Source: an uncultured Clostridium sp. | GTDB lineage: Bacteria > Bacillota > Clostridia > TANB77 > CAG-508 | Direction of reading: 5' to 3' | Assembly: GCA_900556695.1 (NCBI GenBank) | Contig: USQA01000067.1 | Coordinates: forward strand, 1 to 6,875 | Length of the DNA stretch: 6,875 nt | Shown here: positions 1 to 5,789 of the stretch, piece by piece | How positions within the stretch are numbered: the first letter of the stretch is position 1 | How the letters are laid out: each line of letters opens with the position of its first letter | The notes under the pieces: generated by a model | What the model saw: only the letters and a program-made list of their open reading frames with translations | Database searches by the model: none | What the model was told of the DNA's origin: nothing | Translations under genes and position numbers: made by a program

Positions 1-20
1 TAATTAAGGAGATATAAACA

Positions 21-1778
21 ATGGAAAAAATTAAAAATTATCCAAGGCCACAATTTGTAAGAAAAACATGGTTAAACTTAAATGGAAAATGGAAATTTAT
101 TTTCGATGATAATAATATTGGAGAAACAAAAGAATACTTTAAAAAATTTCCAGAATCAAAAGAAATAATTGTTCCATTTACATATGAAACTAAAATGAGT
201 GGAATCAATGATGAAACTATTCATGAAAATATTTGGTACTCTAATAATATAAAACTAAATCCTAGTAAAAATGAAAAAACAATAGTACATTTTGAGGGGA
301 GTGACTTTATTACTAAAGTATGGCTAAATGGAAATTATGTAGGAAAAAATATAGGAGGATATCATAGATTTTCTTTTGATATTAGTGAGTATATAATTAA
401 TGGAGAAAATAATATTACTATTAAGGTAGAAGACTCTTTGTCTAAAAGTCAACCAAGAGGAAAACAAAGATATAAAAATGAAAGTTTTAAATGTTGGTAT
501 ATTCAAACAACTGGTATATGGAAAACAATATGGATAGAAAACGTACCTAAAAATTATATTATATCTGCTCAAAATACACCAAATTATGATGATAAAAGTA
601 TTAATATTGAAATATCTACAAATGTTAACTCAAAAGATATTGAAAAATATGAAATAGAAACAGAAATTAAATATGATAATGAAATAATAAATGTCGAAAG
701 AAATAAACTGGAAAACAGTATATTTAAATACAATATGAATATTTGCAATTCGCAAAAAAGTCATAAAATTAAAGAATGGTCTCCAAAACATCCATATTTA
801 TATGATATAAATTATAGATTATATAAGAATAATATATTAATTGATGAAGTATCATCATATTTTGGAATTAGAAAAATATCTATAGAAAACTCAAAAATAT
901 TACTAAACAATAAAGAATTATATTTAAAAATGATTTTAGATCAAGGTTATTGGGCTGATTCACATTTAACTCCTCCAAGTGAAGAGGCGATAATTAAAGA
1001 TATTGAAATAGTAAAAAAATATGGATACAATGGAATAAGAAAACACCAAAAAATAGAAGATGAGAGATTTTTATATTACTGTGACATAAATGGTATATTA
1101 GTTTGGAGTGAAATGGCTAATTGCTATGAGTTTAATAATAAATCAGTAGAGTATTTTATGAATGAGTGGATTAAAGTAGTAAAGCAAAATTATAATCACC
1201 CATCAATAATTACATGGGTACCTATTAATGAATCATGGGGAATTCGTGAAGTATCAGAAAATGTAGAAGAACAAAACTTTGCAAATAGTTTATATTATAT
1301 TACTAAATCACTTGATAAAACTAGACCAGTAATTTCTAATGATGGATGGGAACATACAATATCAGATATAATAACTATTCATGATTATAAACAAGAAGCT
1401 GATTTACTATATAATCAATATAATGATAAAGAATTATCAGTATTAAATAATAAGACACCATATAATAAAACTCGTAAATTATTTAGTGGTAATTATAAAT
1501 ATAATGGGCAACCTATTATAATGAGTGAATATGGAGGTATAGCGCTAAATTCAGACAAAGGTTGGGGATATGGAAAACAAGTATCGGATGAAAACGAATT
1601 TATAGCAAGATTTGAAAGCTTAACTAATGTAATTAAAAATACAAACTATATAACAGGATATTGTTATACTCAACTTACTAATGTGCAACAAGAAATAAAT
1701 GGATTGGTTGATGAAAATAGAAAAGAAAAATTTAGTAATAATATTGTTGATAAAATAAGGAATATAAATGAAAAATAA
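21..1778 (+). CDS. Glycoside hydrolase family 2 protein (beta-galactosidase/beta-glucuronidase-like)
   Basis: This 585-residue protein is a retaining exo-beta-glycosidase of GH2. The domain order is the family's: an N-terminal jelly-roll sugar-binding domain (about residues 10-175, with WLNLNGKW at 17-24 and VWLNGNYVGKNIGGYHRFSFD at 100-120 in outline), an immunoglobulin-like domain (about 180-285) and a TIM barrel (about 290-585). The acid/base glutamate is E404 in WVPINESWG, and the nucleophile is E503 in IIMSEYGG. The segments LDQGYW (306-311) and GIRKHQKIEDERFLYY (338-353) mark a subfamily of about 590-residue bacterial GH2 enzymes whose substrate is not settled, so galactoside, glucuronide or mannoside cannot be told apart by eye. 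There is no signal peptide, so it should act in the cytoplasm on imported or internally made glycosides. The start has a good ribosome binding site (AAGGAGAT, 7-14). It is the first gene of a three-gene run, 22 bp before the phosphatase gene. Family call is sure; substrate unknown. Confidence 0.93.
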   Translation: MEKIKNYPRPQFVRKTWLNLNGKWKFIFDDNNIGETKEYFKKFPESKEIIVPFTYETKMSGINDETIHENIWYSNNIKLNPSKNEKTIVHFEGSDFITKVWLNGNYVGKNIGGYHRFSFDISEYIINGENNITIKVEDSLSKSQPRGKQRYKNESFKCWYIQTTGIWKTIWIENVPKNYIISAQNTPNYDDKSINIEISTNVNSKDIEKYEIETEIKYDNEIINVERNKLENSIFKYNMNICNSQKSHKIKEWSPKHPYLYDINYRLYKNNILIDEVSSYFGIRKISIENSKILLNNKELYLKMILDQGYWADSHLTPPSEEAIIKDIEIVKKYGYNGIRKHQKIEDERFLYYCDINGILVWSEMANCYEFNNKSVEYFMNEWIKVVKQNYNHPSIITWVPINESWGIREVSENVEEQNFANSLYYITKSLDKTRPVISNDGWEHTISDIITIHDYKQEADLLYNQYNDKELSVLNNKTPYNKTRKLFSGNYKYNGQPIIMSEYGGIALNSDKGWGYGKQVSDENEFIARFESLTNVIKNTNYITGYCYTQLTNVQQEINGLVDENRKEKFSNNIVDKIRNINEK

Positions 1779-1800
1779 TACATTTTAGGAGAAAAATTAA

Positions 1801-2325
1801 ATGAAAGTATATATAGTAAGACATGGGGAAGTGCCTCATAATGCATTAAAACAATATAATAATCAAAATGAAGACTTAACTAAAAAAGGAATTAAACAAG
1901 CAGAAGAATTAAGAGAAAAAATTAAAACAATTAATTATGATATTGTAATATGCTCTCCATTAGTCAGAGCAAAACACACAGCTAAAATCATAAATGTAAA
2001 AGAGAAAAAAATGATTATTGATAACAGATTAGAAGAAAGAAATCCAGGTAGTTTATCAGGACAATCTTTAGATGTAACAAATAGAGAAGAATATTGGAAT
2101 TATAATACTACAATAAAATATGGAACTTCAGAAGATATAAAATTATTTTTTGATAGAGTATATAATTTTTTAGATGAATTAAAAACGAAAAATTATGAAA
2201 GTGTTTTAATAGTTGCACATAGTGGTGTTTCAAAAGCATTTTATGGGTACTTTGAAGGAATAGAAAATGGATTGTTTTTGAACAAAGAACTGAAAAACTG
2301 TGAAATAAAAGAATATCAATTATAA
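1801..2325 (+). CDS. Histidine phosphatase family protein (phosphoglycerate mutase-like)
   Basis: This 174-residue cytoplasmic protein belongs to the histidine phosphatase superfamily (branch 1), which removes phosphate through a phospho-histidine intermediate. The active site is complete: the RHGE motif (R7, H8 as nucleophile, G9, E10) at the N-terminus, R56 in the SPLVRAKHTA segment (52-61), the proton donor E79 in RLEER (76-80), and the second histidine H140 in VAHSG (138-142). The length is that of small phosphatases such as CobC-like or broad-specificity enzymes rather than the roughly 230-250 residues of cofactor-dependent phosphoglycerate mutase, so a phosphatase role is more likely. 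The substrate cannot be read from the sequence. AGGAG at 1787-1791 gives a well-placed ribosome binding site 9 bases before the ATG. It lies 22 bp after the GH2 gene and 40 bp before the transporter gene, so it is probably co-transcribed with both. Confidence 0.93.
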   Translation: MKVYIVRHGEVPHNALKQYNNQNEDLTKKGIKQAEELREKIKTINYDIVICSPLVRAKHTAKIINVKEKKMIIDNRLEERNPGSLSGQSLDVTNREEYWNYNTTIKYGTSEDIKLFFDRVYNFLDELKTKNYESVLIVAHSGVSKAFYGYFEGIENGLFLNKELKNCEIKEYQL

Positions 2326-2365
2326 TAAATTTATTAAAAAATGCAGAAGAAATAGGAGTAAACAA

Positions 2366-3574
2366 ATGAAAGAATTTATATCGCTACTTGTAAGCTTTGT
2401 ATTTATGGGAATAGCTGATAATATTGATGCTGCTTTTAATAATGCATTAAGTATTGATGCAATTGTAGTATGTGGAAGCTTATTTTCAATAGATTTAATA
2501 TTAAAATCGTTAAGTGAAATTGGAATATATACATATAGAATTGTTAGAAAAGATGAATCGAAATATTTAATAATTCAAGCAATTATGAGTTTTACATTAG
2601 GAATAATTGTATATTTATTTGGAGATGTTTTTGTAAATTTATTTAAATTAAATGAACTTCAAAAAGTAATGCTATCAGGAATTTTGAAATTATATATATT
2701 ATATTTAGTTTGTGGTAGAGTATCTAATGCATTATTTGAAATGGTAAGACTAAAAAATAAGCTAAAATTATATAGAAAATCATTGATATTATTTTATGTT
2801 TTATTAGTGTTGTTAGATTCTATATTTTATATAACAACCAAAAACTTAAATTTGTTATTTATTGCAACAATGATTTCTTGGATAGTATCAATTATATATA
2901 TGTCATATAATATGAAAATTAAATTTGAATTACCAGACAAAGAAGCATTTCAAAATGTAGTTAAATATGGTATTCCAACTTCAATGGAAAGATTGTTATC
3001 AAGGATATTTATACTAATATATGGAACAATTGCAAGTCATTTAGGAACAGATAAATATTCAGTGCATACAATTTGTTATCATGTCTGTACTAGTTTAGAA
3101 ATAGTAACAAATGCATACCAAGCAGCGCTAATGATAAAAGTTCCAATTAAGGGATCTTATAAAGAACAATATAAATCAATAATGGAAATGAAGAAAAAGT
3201 GCTTTGGAATAGTAATTATATTAAATTATGTATTTTGTATAACATATTTATTAATTTCACATGGAAGTTTACCTTTAGAAGAATGTTTTCCATATATTAT
3301 ATTTTATTCATTTGGTGTGTTTGGATTATATCCATATGAAACATATAAAACTTTGTGTATTGCACAAGGAAAACCGAAAATATTGTTATGGGGCTCAACA
3401 ATGGGGGCAATTATAAGAATAATAGTATGTTTAGTATTTTATAATTCAAATATTGCATTATTTATGTTTGGGGTATCAAATTTTATAGATTTTTATTCAA
3501 GAAGTATAATGTATAGAATTGGATTATATGATGTGAAAAGATATGAAAATGCAGTTTGTGCTGAAGAACAGTAG
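2366..3574 (+). CDS. Divergent MATE-type multidrug/metabolite transporter
   Basis: This 402-residue integral membrane protein has about eleven or twelve hydrophobic segments in two halves, as in MATE family cation-coupled exporters. The second half resembles MATE proteins best: YGIPTSMERLLSR (201-213) fits the family's pattern of a Gly-x-Pro turn followed by the helix 7 start, and the end (GAIIR at 347-351 and SNFIDFYSRSIMYRIGLYD at 371-389) fits the last helix and its Arg-rich exit. The first half keeps an aspartate in helix 1 (D18 or D21) but lacks the usual Gly-rich segment after helix 2. At 402 residues it is shorter than the usual 440-460, with a very short N-terminus before helix 1. The AGGAG at 2354-2358 supports the ATG used. 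It ends the three-gene run; no GC-rich terminator follows, and the next genes come from the other strand. Its substrate is unknown; a link to the glycosidase and phosphatase is inferred only from adjacency. Confidence 0.78.
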   Translation: MKEFISLLVSFVFMGIADNIDAAFNNALSIDAIVVCGSLFSIDLILKSLSEIGIYTYRIVRKDESKYLIIQAIMSFTLGIIVYLFGDVFVNLFKLNELQKVMLSGILKLYILYLVCGRVSNALFEMVRLKNKLKLYRKSLILFYVLLVLLDSIFYITTKNLNLLFIATMISWIVSIIYMSYNMKIKFELPDKEAFQNVVKYGIPTSMERLLSRIFILIYGTIASHLGTDKYSVHTICYHVCTSLEIVTNAYQAALMIKVPIKGSYKEQYKSIMEMKKKCFGIVIILNYVFCITYLLISHGSLPLEECFPYIIFYSFGVFGLYPYETYKTLCIAQGKPKILLWGSTMGAIIRIIVCLVFYNSNIALFMFGVSNFIDFYSRSIMYRIGLYDVKRYENAVCAEEQ

Positions 3575-3595
3575 ATATATTTGTTATTTTAAATT

Positions 3596-3842
3596 TTATT
3601 TATATATTTGTCCTCGATTATTAATTTTTGTTACTAAAATAATTAATTCACTTTGATTTAATTCATATATAATTCTATAACTTCCGTATGCGAAGTCTAT
3701 ATTGCTCTTTACAACCTACCATTTTTTTAACATCTCCATATGGCAGGGTGTAAATCGCCTTATAAATTCTTATTCTTTGGGGTTTATCTTGTTTTTCAAT
3801 AAATTTAAGAGCCTTAGGTCTAATCTTTATCTTGTAATTCAT
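3596..3842 (-). pseudogene. relE: RelE/ParE-family toxin gene with a one-base frameshift
   Basis: The reading frame begins with ATG at 3842, inside the antitoxin gene (23-base overlap), and encodes MNYKIKIRPKALKFIEKQDK onward, a typical RelE start. After LPYGDVKKM and YRLRI (residues 33-41 and 48-52) it runs into RKL and a TAG stop at 3675-3677, giving only 55 residues. Skipping one base at about 3686 opens the next frame, which continues GSYRIIYEL and ends with KINNRGQIYK and a TAA at 3596-3598. The joined product is 81 residues, a normal RelE size, and the joint YRLRI/GSYRIIYE reproduces the family's conserved beta-hairpin. RelE proteins are ribosome-dependent mRNA endonucleases, and the lost C-terminal part holds key basic and tyrosine residues, so the truncated protein should be inactive. 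A sequencing or assembly error remains possible. No slippery sequence that would suggest programmed frameshifting was seen. Confidence 0.87.
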
Positions 3843-4116
3843 CAATTGTCAACCCCTCTCTCTTTAGTATTTCTTCAAAAGATACCGCATTCTTTTTCTG
3901 ATCTTCTTTAAGGTTTTTATCTTCTGTTAAATAATCTAAATACATTACTTTTTCAGTAATGTCCATATTTTCTAATATAACAGTGGGTTCAAGTTTTAAA
4001 AGTTCTGAATCAATTGTTTTTTCCATTAAAACTTTTATAGAATTTAAACATTCTATATTTAATCTCGGTGTCATTTTTATTATGTCTTTTATTGTCTGTA
4101 TTTGAGCTTCAGACAT
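3820..4116 (-). CDS. Antitoxin of a RelBE-type type II toxin-antitoxin module
   Basis: This 98-residue protein is called an antitoxin mainly from its position: it lies directly upstream of, and overlaps by 23 bases, a RelE-family toxin frame. The C-terminus, with VSFEEILKREGLTIDEL at 78-94, has the acidic amphipathic helix typical of tails that wrap a RelE toxin (compare the SLEE..KELGL pattern of RelB/Phd-type antitoxins). The first 70 residues are predicted mostly helical; no DNA-binding motif can be assigned with confidence by eye, so the antitoxin family is open. The frame is intact although the toxin is broken. The ribosome binding site AAAGGAG (4127-4133) lies 10 bases before this ATG; another ATG at 4120 is closer but opens only a three-codon frame. 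An extended -10 promoter lies just upstream, so the module is likely autoregulated as in other TA operons (inference). Confidence 0.75.
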   Translation of the reverse strand: MSEAQIQTIKDIIKMTPRLNIECLNSIKVLMEKTIDSELLKLEPTVILENMDITEKVMYLDYLTEDKNLKEDQKKNAVSFEEILKREGLTIDELQDKD

Positions 4117-4134
4117 TCATAATCAGCTCCTTTC
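4101..4134 (-). promoter_or_regulatory. Antitoxin translation start region: overlapping mini-ORF and small hairpin
   Basis: The strong ribosome binding site AAAGGAG (4127-4133) is 6 bases from an ATG at 4120-4118 that encodes only Met-Asn-Val before a TGA at 4111-4109. The antitoxin ATG (4116-4114) overlaps this frame in another register. In addition GAGCT (4129-4125) can pair with AGCTC (4108-4104), which would fold the end of the ribosome binding site into a 5-bp hairpin. Both are seen in the sequence; a role in tuning antitoxin synthesis is inference, and a 5-bp stem is weak. Confidence 0.35.
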
Positions 4135-4150
4135 TTTTTAGTATAAAAAC

Positions 4151-4179
4151 ATTATATCAAAATTGGAAATAAGTTACAA
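4151..4179 (-). promoter_or_regulatory. Promoter of the toxin-antitoxin module (sigma-A type, extended -10)
   Basis: On the minus strand there is a perfect TATAAT (4156-4151) preceded by TG and one base (4159-4157), which makes an extended -10 element. A TTGTAA box (4179-4174, four of six matches to TTGACA) lies 17 bases upstream. Transcription would start near 4144, leaving a short leader of under 30 bases before the antitoxin start. The promoter sits between the stop of the metallo-beta-lactamase gene (4192) and the antitoxin, so the TA module can be transcribed on its own; no terminator separates it from the upstream operon. Confidence 0.72.
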
Positions 4180-4191
4180 TAAATTTTAATA

Positions 4192-5085
4192 TTATTTAAT
4201 AATTTTAATTTCATTTCCATTCATAATTAACTCTATTGTACCTTCTTCATCTGTTCTATGAATTTTTATATTTCGTTTATTTAATCTGTCTAAAATCTCT
4301 TGTTTTGGTAATTTATAACTATTATTCTTTCCAACCATAATAATTGCATATTGAGGTTGAACTTCATTTAAAAATTCTTCAGAGCTACTTGTAAGAGAAC
4401 CATGATGTCCTACTTTTAATACATCTGTTTTTGGCCAAGTTCTTGTTTTCTCGTTTTCTACTTCACTATCTCCCATTAATAACATACTATTATTTCCAAA
4501 TTGTAATCTGATAGTAATAGATGATAAATTTAAATTTTTTTCATTTATAATACTATCTGTCATAATTTCACAACTTGCTTCTCCTATTTGAAAAGTATCT
4601 CCTTTTTTAGGCTCTGTTATTTTAAGCCCTTTGTTTGAAATCGCATCTAATACATCTTCAAATGTTTTTGTATTTGTCTGAATTTTAGGCATTAATATAT
4701 TTTCAATTTCTATATCACTATTTATAACATCATCTAAGCCTCCTATATGATCTTCATGTGGATGTGTACCTACTACATAATTTAATTTATTTATTCCCTT
4801 TTCTTTGATGAATTTTACTACATCTTCTCCATCTTCATTGTTTCCTGCATCTATTAACATAGCTTCATTATTATTTTTTATTAATATACTGTCAGCTTGC
4901 CCAACATCAATAAAATATGCTTCTAAATTTGAACTTGTTGAAGTCGAACTGACTTCTTCTTTTCTATTTAATTGATTTAATATTTCATTTTCTGTTCCAA
5001 ATATACTAATTAAAGCTAAAATAACAATTGCTATTATGCTTTCAATAATTTTTATCTTATTATTTCGCTTTTTTCTTTTGCCCAT
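4192..5085 (-). CDS. ComEC-like metallo-beta-lactamase-fold hydrolase, membrane-anchored
   Basis: This 297-residue protein has a basic N-terminus (KRKKRNNK), one hydrophobic segment (about 13-29) acting as a signal anchor, a short Ser/Thr linker and then a single metallo-beta-lactamase domain (about 55-295), so the domain should lie outside the membrane. It matches the stand-alone relatives of the ComEC/Rec2 C-terminal domain: VGQADS (61-66), LIDAG (77-81), the metal motif THPHEDH (107-113; H108, H110, D112, H113), MGDSE (204-208) with D206, and GHHGS (226-230). One departure is NSYKLP (255-260), where relatives usually have NxYGHP with a metal-binding histidine. The domain in ComEC is thought to act on DNA; for free-standing forms the substrate is not established. 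The start follows AGGGGGA (5091-5097) and lies 19 bp after the DUF3006 gene, so the two form an operon. No ComEC membrane channel is present in the window. Confidence 0.9.
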   Translation of the reverse strand: MGKRKKRNNKIKIIESIIAIVILALISIFGTENEILNQLNRKEEVSSTSTSSNLEAYFIDVGQADSILIKNNNEAMLIDAGNNEDGEDVVKFIKEKGINKLNYVVGTHPHEDHIGGLDDVINSDIEIENILMPKIQTNTKTFEDVLDAISNKGLKITEPKKGDTFQIGEASCEIMTDSIINEKNLNLSSITIRLQFGNNSMLLMGDSEVENEKTRTWPKTDVLKVGHHGSLTSSSEEFLNEVQPQYAIIMVGKNNSYKLPKQEILDRLNKRNIKIHRTDEEGTIELIMNGNEIKIIK

Positions 5086-5104
5086 TTTTATCCCCCTATT
5101 TTAT

Positions 5105-5449
5105 CTAATTCCATAAATCGTCCATTTTTCTTTTGATTCTTTGACTTGTTTTTTGTGTTAATTCTTCATCTATAAAATACTTTCCATCAACTTCTTTTAA
5201 TATGTCTCCTTCTTTTATATTTGCTGGTAAATCTTCTCTTTTTACATTTATCATTTTATTATTTTTTCTATCTTCTAGTACAACAATATCTCCTTCAAAT
5301 CTATCAACTGTAATTTGACCTAAAAGACGTGTTTCTTTGTCACTTTTTAAATTTAATTCGTTCTCTATTTCTTCATTTTCTATATTTATACTATTTTCTT
5401 TTTCAACTTTTTCTTGAAAATCCATTCCTAAATCATCTAAAAAAAACAT
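5105..5449 (-). CDS. DUF3006 domain-containing protein
   Basis: This is a 114-residue cytoplasmic protein. Residues about 46-113 fit DUF3006: ITVDRFEGDIVVLED (46-60) opens a small beta-barrel-like domain, followed by LPANIKEGDIL (74-84) and a basic C-terminal helix with RIKRKMDDLW (104-113). The first 45 residues are an added acidic, low-complexity extension that most DUF3006 proteins, about 70 residues long, do not have. DUF3006 genes often sit next to ComEC-like metallo-beta-lactamase genes in Firmicutes, as here; their molecular role is unknown. AAAGGAG (5454-5460) precedes the ATG at a rather short distance of 4 bases. Codons 2-4 contain a run of eight T (5439-5446), a possible slippage site. 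It is the first gene of the two-gene operon and has candidate promoters in the 333-bp gap upstream. Confidence 0.85.
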   Translation of the reverse strand: MFFLDDLGMDFQEKVEKENSINIENEEIENELNLKSDKETRLLGQITVDRFEGDIVVLEDRKNNKMINVKREDLPANIKEGDILKEVDGKYFIDEELTQKTSQRIKRKMDDLWN

Positions 5450-5490
5450 AATTCTCCTTTCGTAAAATACTTATTTTGTTTAATAATTTT

Positions 5491-5519
5491 ATTAAATCAT
5501 ATTCCACATATAAAATCAA
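5491..5519 (-). promoter_or_regulatory. Candidate proximal promoter of the DUF3006-hydrolase operon
   Basis: TTGATT (5519-5514) and TTTAAT (5496-5491) are separated by 17 bases on the minus strand, and TGA directly precedes the -10 box, which gives an extended -10 form. Transcription would start about 35 bases before the DUF3006 ATG. The match is weaker than that of the distal promoter, and AT-rich sequence gives such matches by chance fairly often. Confidence 0.4.
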
Positions 5520-5656
5520 TCTTTGTTCAAATAATTCTATACTGTAGCTTTTGGCTGATATCACTTCCTTTTAATTTATTTTTCACTTTGATTTTTTCTT
5601 TGAATTTTAACTTTGAATCAAATTTATTGATATAAAATATTGAATAAATATGTATA

Positions 5657-5685
5657 TTTATATAATGTTTTCCAGTTTTTGTCAA
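5657..5685 (-). promoter_or_regulatory. Candidate distal promoter of the DUF3006-hydrolase operon
   Basis: A perfect -35 box TTGACA (5685-5680) and TATAAA (5662-5657) stand 17 bases apart on the minus strand, the ideal sigma-A spacing. It lies just after the ileS terminator, so it would restart transcription for the downstream pair. Its use would leave a leader of about 200 bases before the DUF3006 start. Confidence 0.68.
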
Positions 5686-5740
5686 TACTGTTTTTTTAAA
5701 AAAAAGAAAAAATTAAAACACATAAGAAAAATTAACAAGA

Positions 5741-5775
5741 ACATCCTCTTAGTCAAAAAAATGACTAAAGGGTGT
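5741..5775 (-). other. Alternative hairpin competing with the ileS terminator
   Basis: TTAGTCA (5768-5762), the right arm of the terminator, is also perfectly complementary to TGACTAA at 5755-5749 across a loop of six T. Outer pairs (ACA at 5775-5773/5742 region with TGT at 5743-5741, and CC with GG) can lengthen it with mismatches. The two hairpins cannot form together. The complementarity is seen directly; whether it acts as an antiterminator, a 3'-end protecting hairpin, or nothing, is not known. Confidence 0.55.
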
Positions 5776-5789
5776 CCCCCCCTTAGTCA
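5755..5789 (-). terminator. Intrinsic terminator of ileS overlapping its stop codon
   Basis: On the minus strand TGACTAAGGGG (5789-5779) pairs with CCCTTTAGTCA (5772-5762) as an 11-bp stem with one G-U pair and a 6-base loop (5778-5773), followed at once by seven T (5761-5755). This is a textbook Rho-independent terminator. The left arm contains the last two bases of the codon for Val-Asp end and the TAA stop itself (5785-5783), plus part of a run of seven G (5782-5776). The right arm can alternatively pair with a third element further downstream. Confidence 0.85.

Larger units (their letters stand above)
5450..5782. other. 333-bp gene-free region between ileS and the DUF3006 operon
   Basis: No convincing gene is present. 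From the ileS side on the minus strand it holds the ileS terminator and competing hairpin (5749-5789, partly overlapping the ileS end), a T-rich and A-rich stretch, a strong candidate promoter (5657-5685), a roughly 200-base AT-rich leader, and a second candidate promoter nearer the gene (5491-5519). The leader has three copies of a 7-base element, CTTTGAW on the plus strand, at 5586-5592, 5598-5604 and 5611-5617, spaced 12 and 13 bases. No known riboswitch or T-box signature was recognised. Confidence 0.7.

Noticed and set aside
324..572. Minus-strand open frame of 82 codons inside the GH2 gene
   Set aside because: It is antisense to a well-supported gene, has low-complexity hydrophobic/Tyr-Ile-rich content from AT-rich DNA, and no family resemblance.
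2108..2365. Minus-strand open frame of 85 codons over the phosphatase gene end
   Set aside because: It is a shadow of the histidine phosphatase coding sequence, with no good ribosome binding site or recognisable motif.
3575..3600. Possible bidirectional terminator between the converging transporter and toxin genes
   Set aside because: Only A/T-rich partial dyads are present, with no GC-containing stem followed by a T run on either strand.
3575..3611. Ten-base direct repeat ATATATTTGT at 3575 and 3602
   Set aside because: It is pure AT-rich sequence, 27 bases apart, with no mobile element or attachment features around it.
3675..3695. Programmed +1 frameshift making full-length RelE
   Set aside because: The shift region (CTT CGC ATA CGG) has no recognised slippery motif or downstream stimulatory structure; a rare CGG codon alone is weak evidence.
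3702..3911. Plus-strand open frame of 69 codons across the toxin-antitoxin junction
   Set aside because: It lies antisense to the RelE and antitoxin frames, which have clear family features; its own sequence shows none.
5433..5564. Minus-strand 43-codon frame from a GTG in the DUF3006 leader, overlapping the DUF3006 start
   Set aside because: The AAGGA before the GTG is only about one base away, too close to work, and the peptide has no recognisable features; the frame may be chance.
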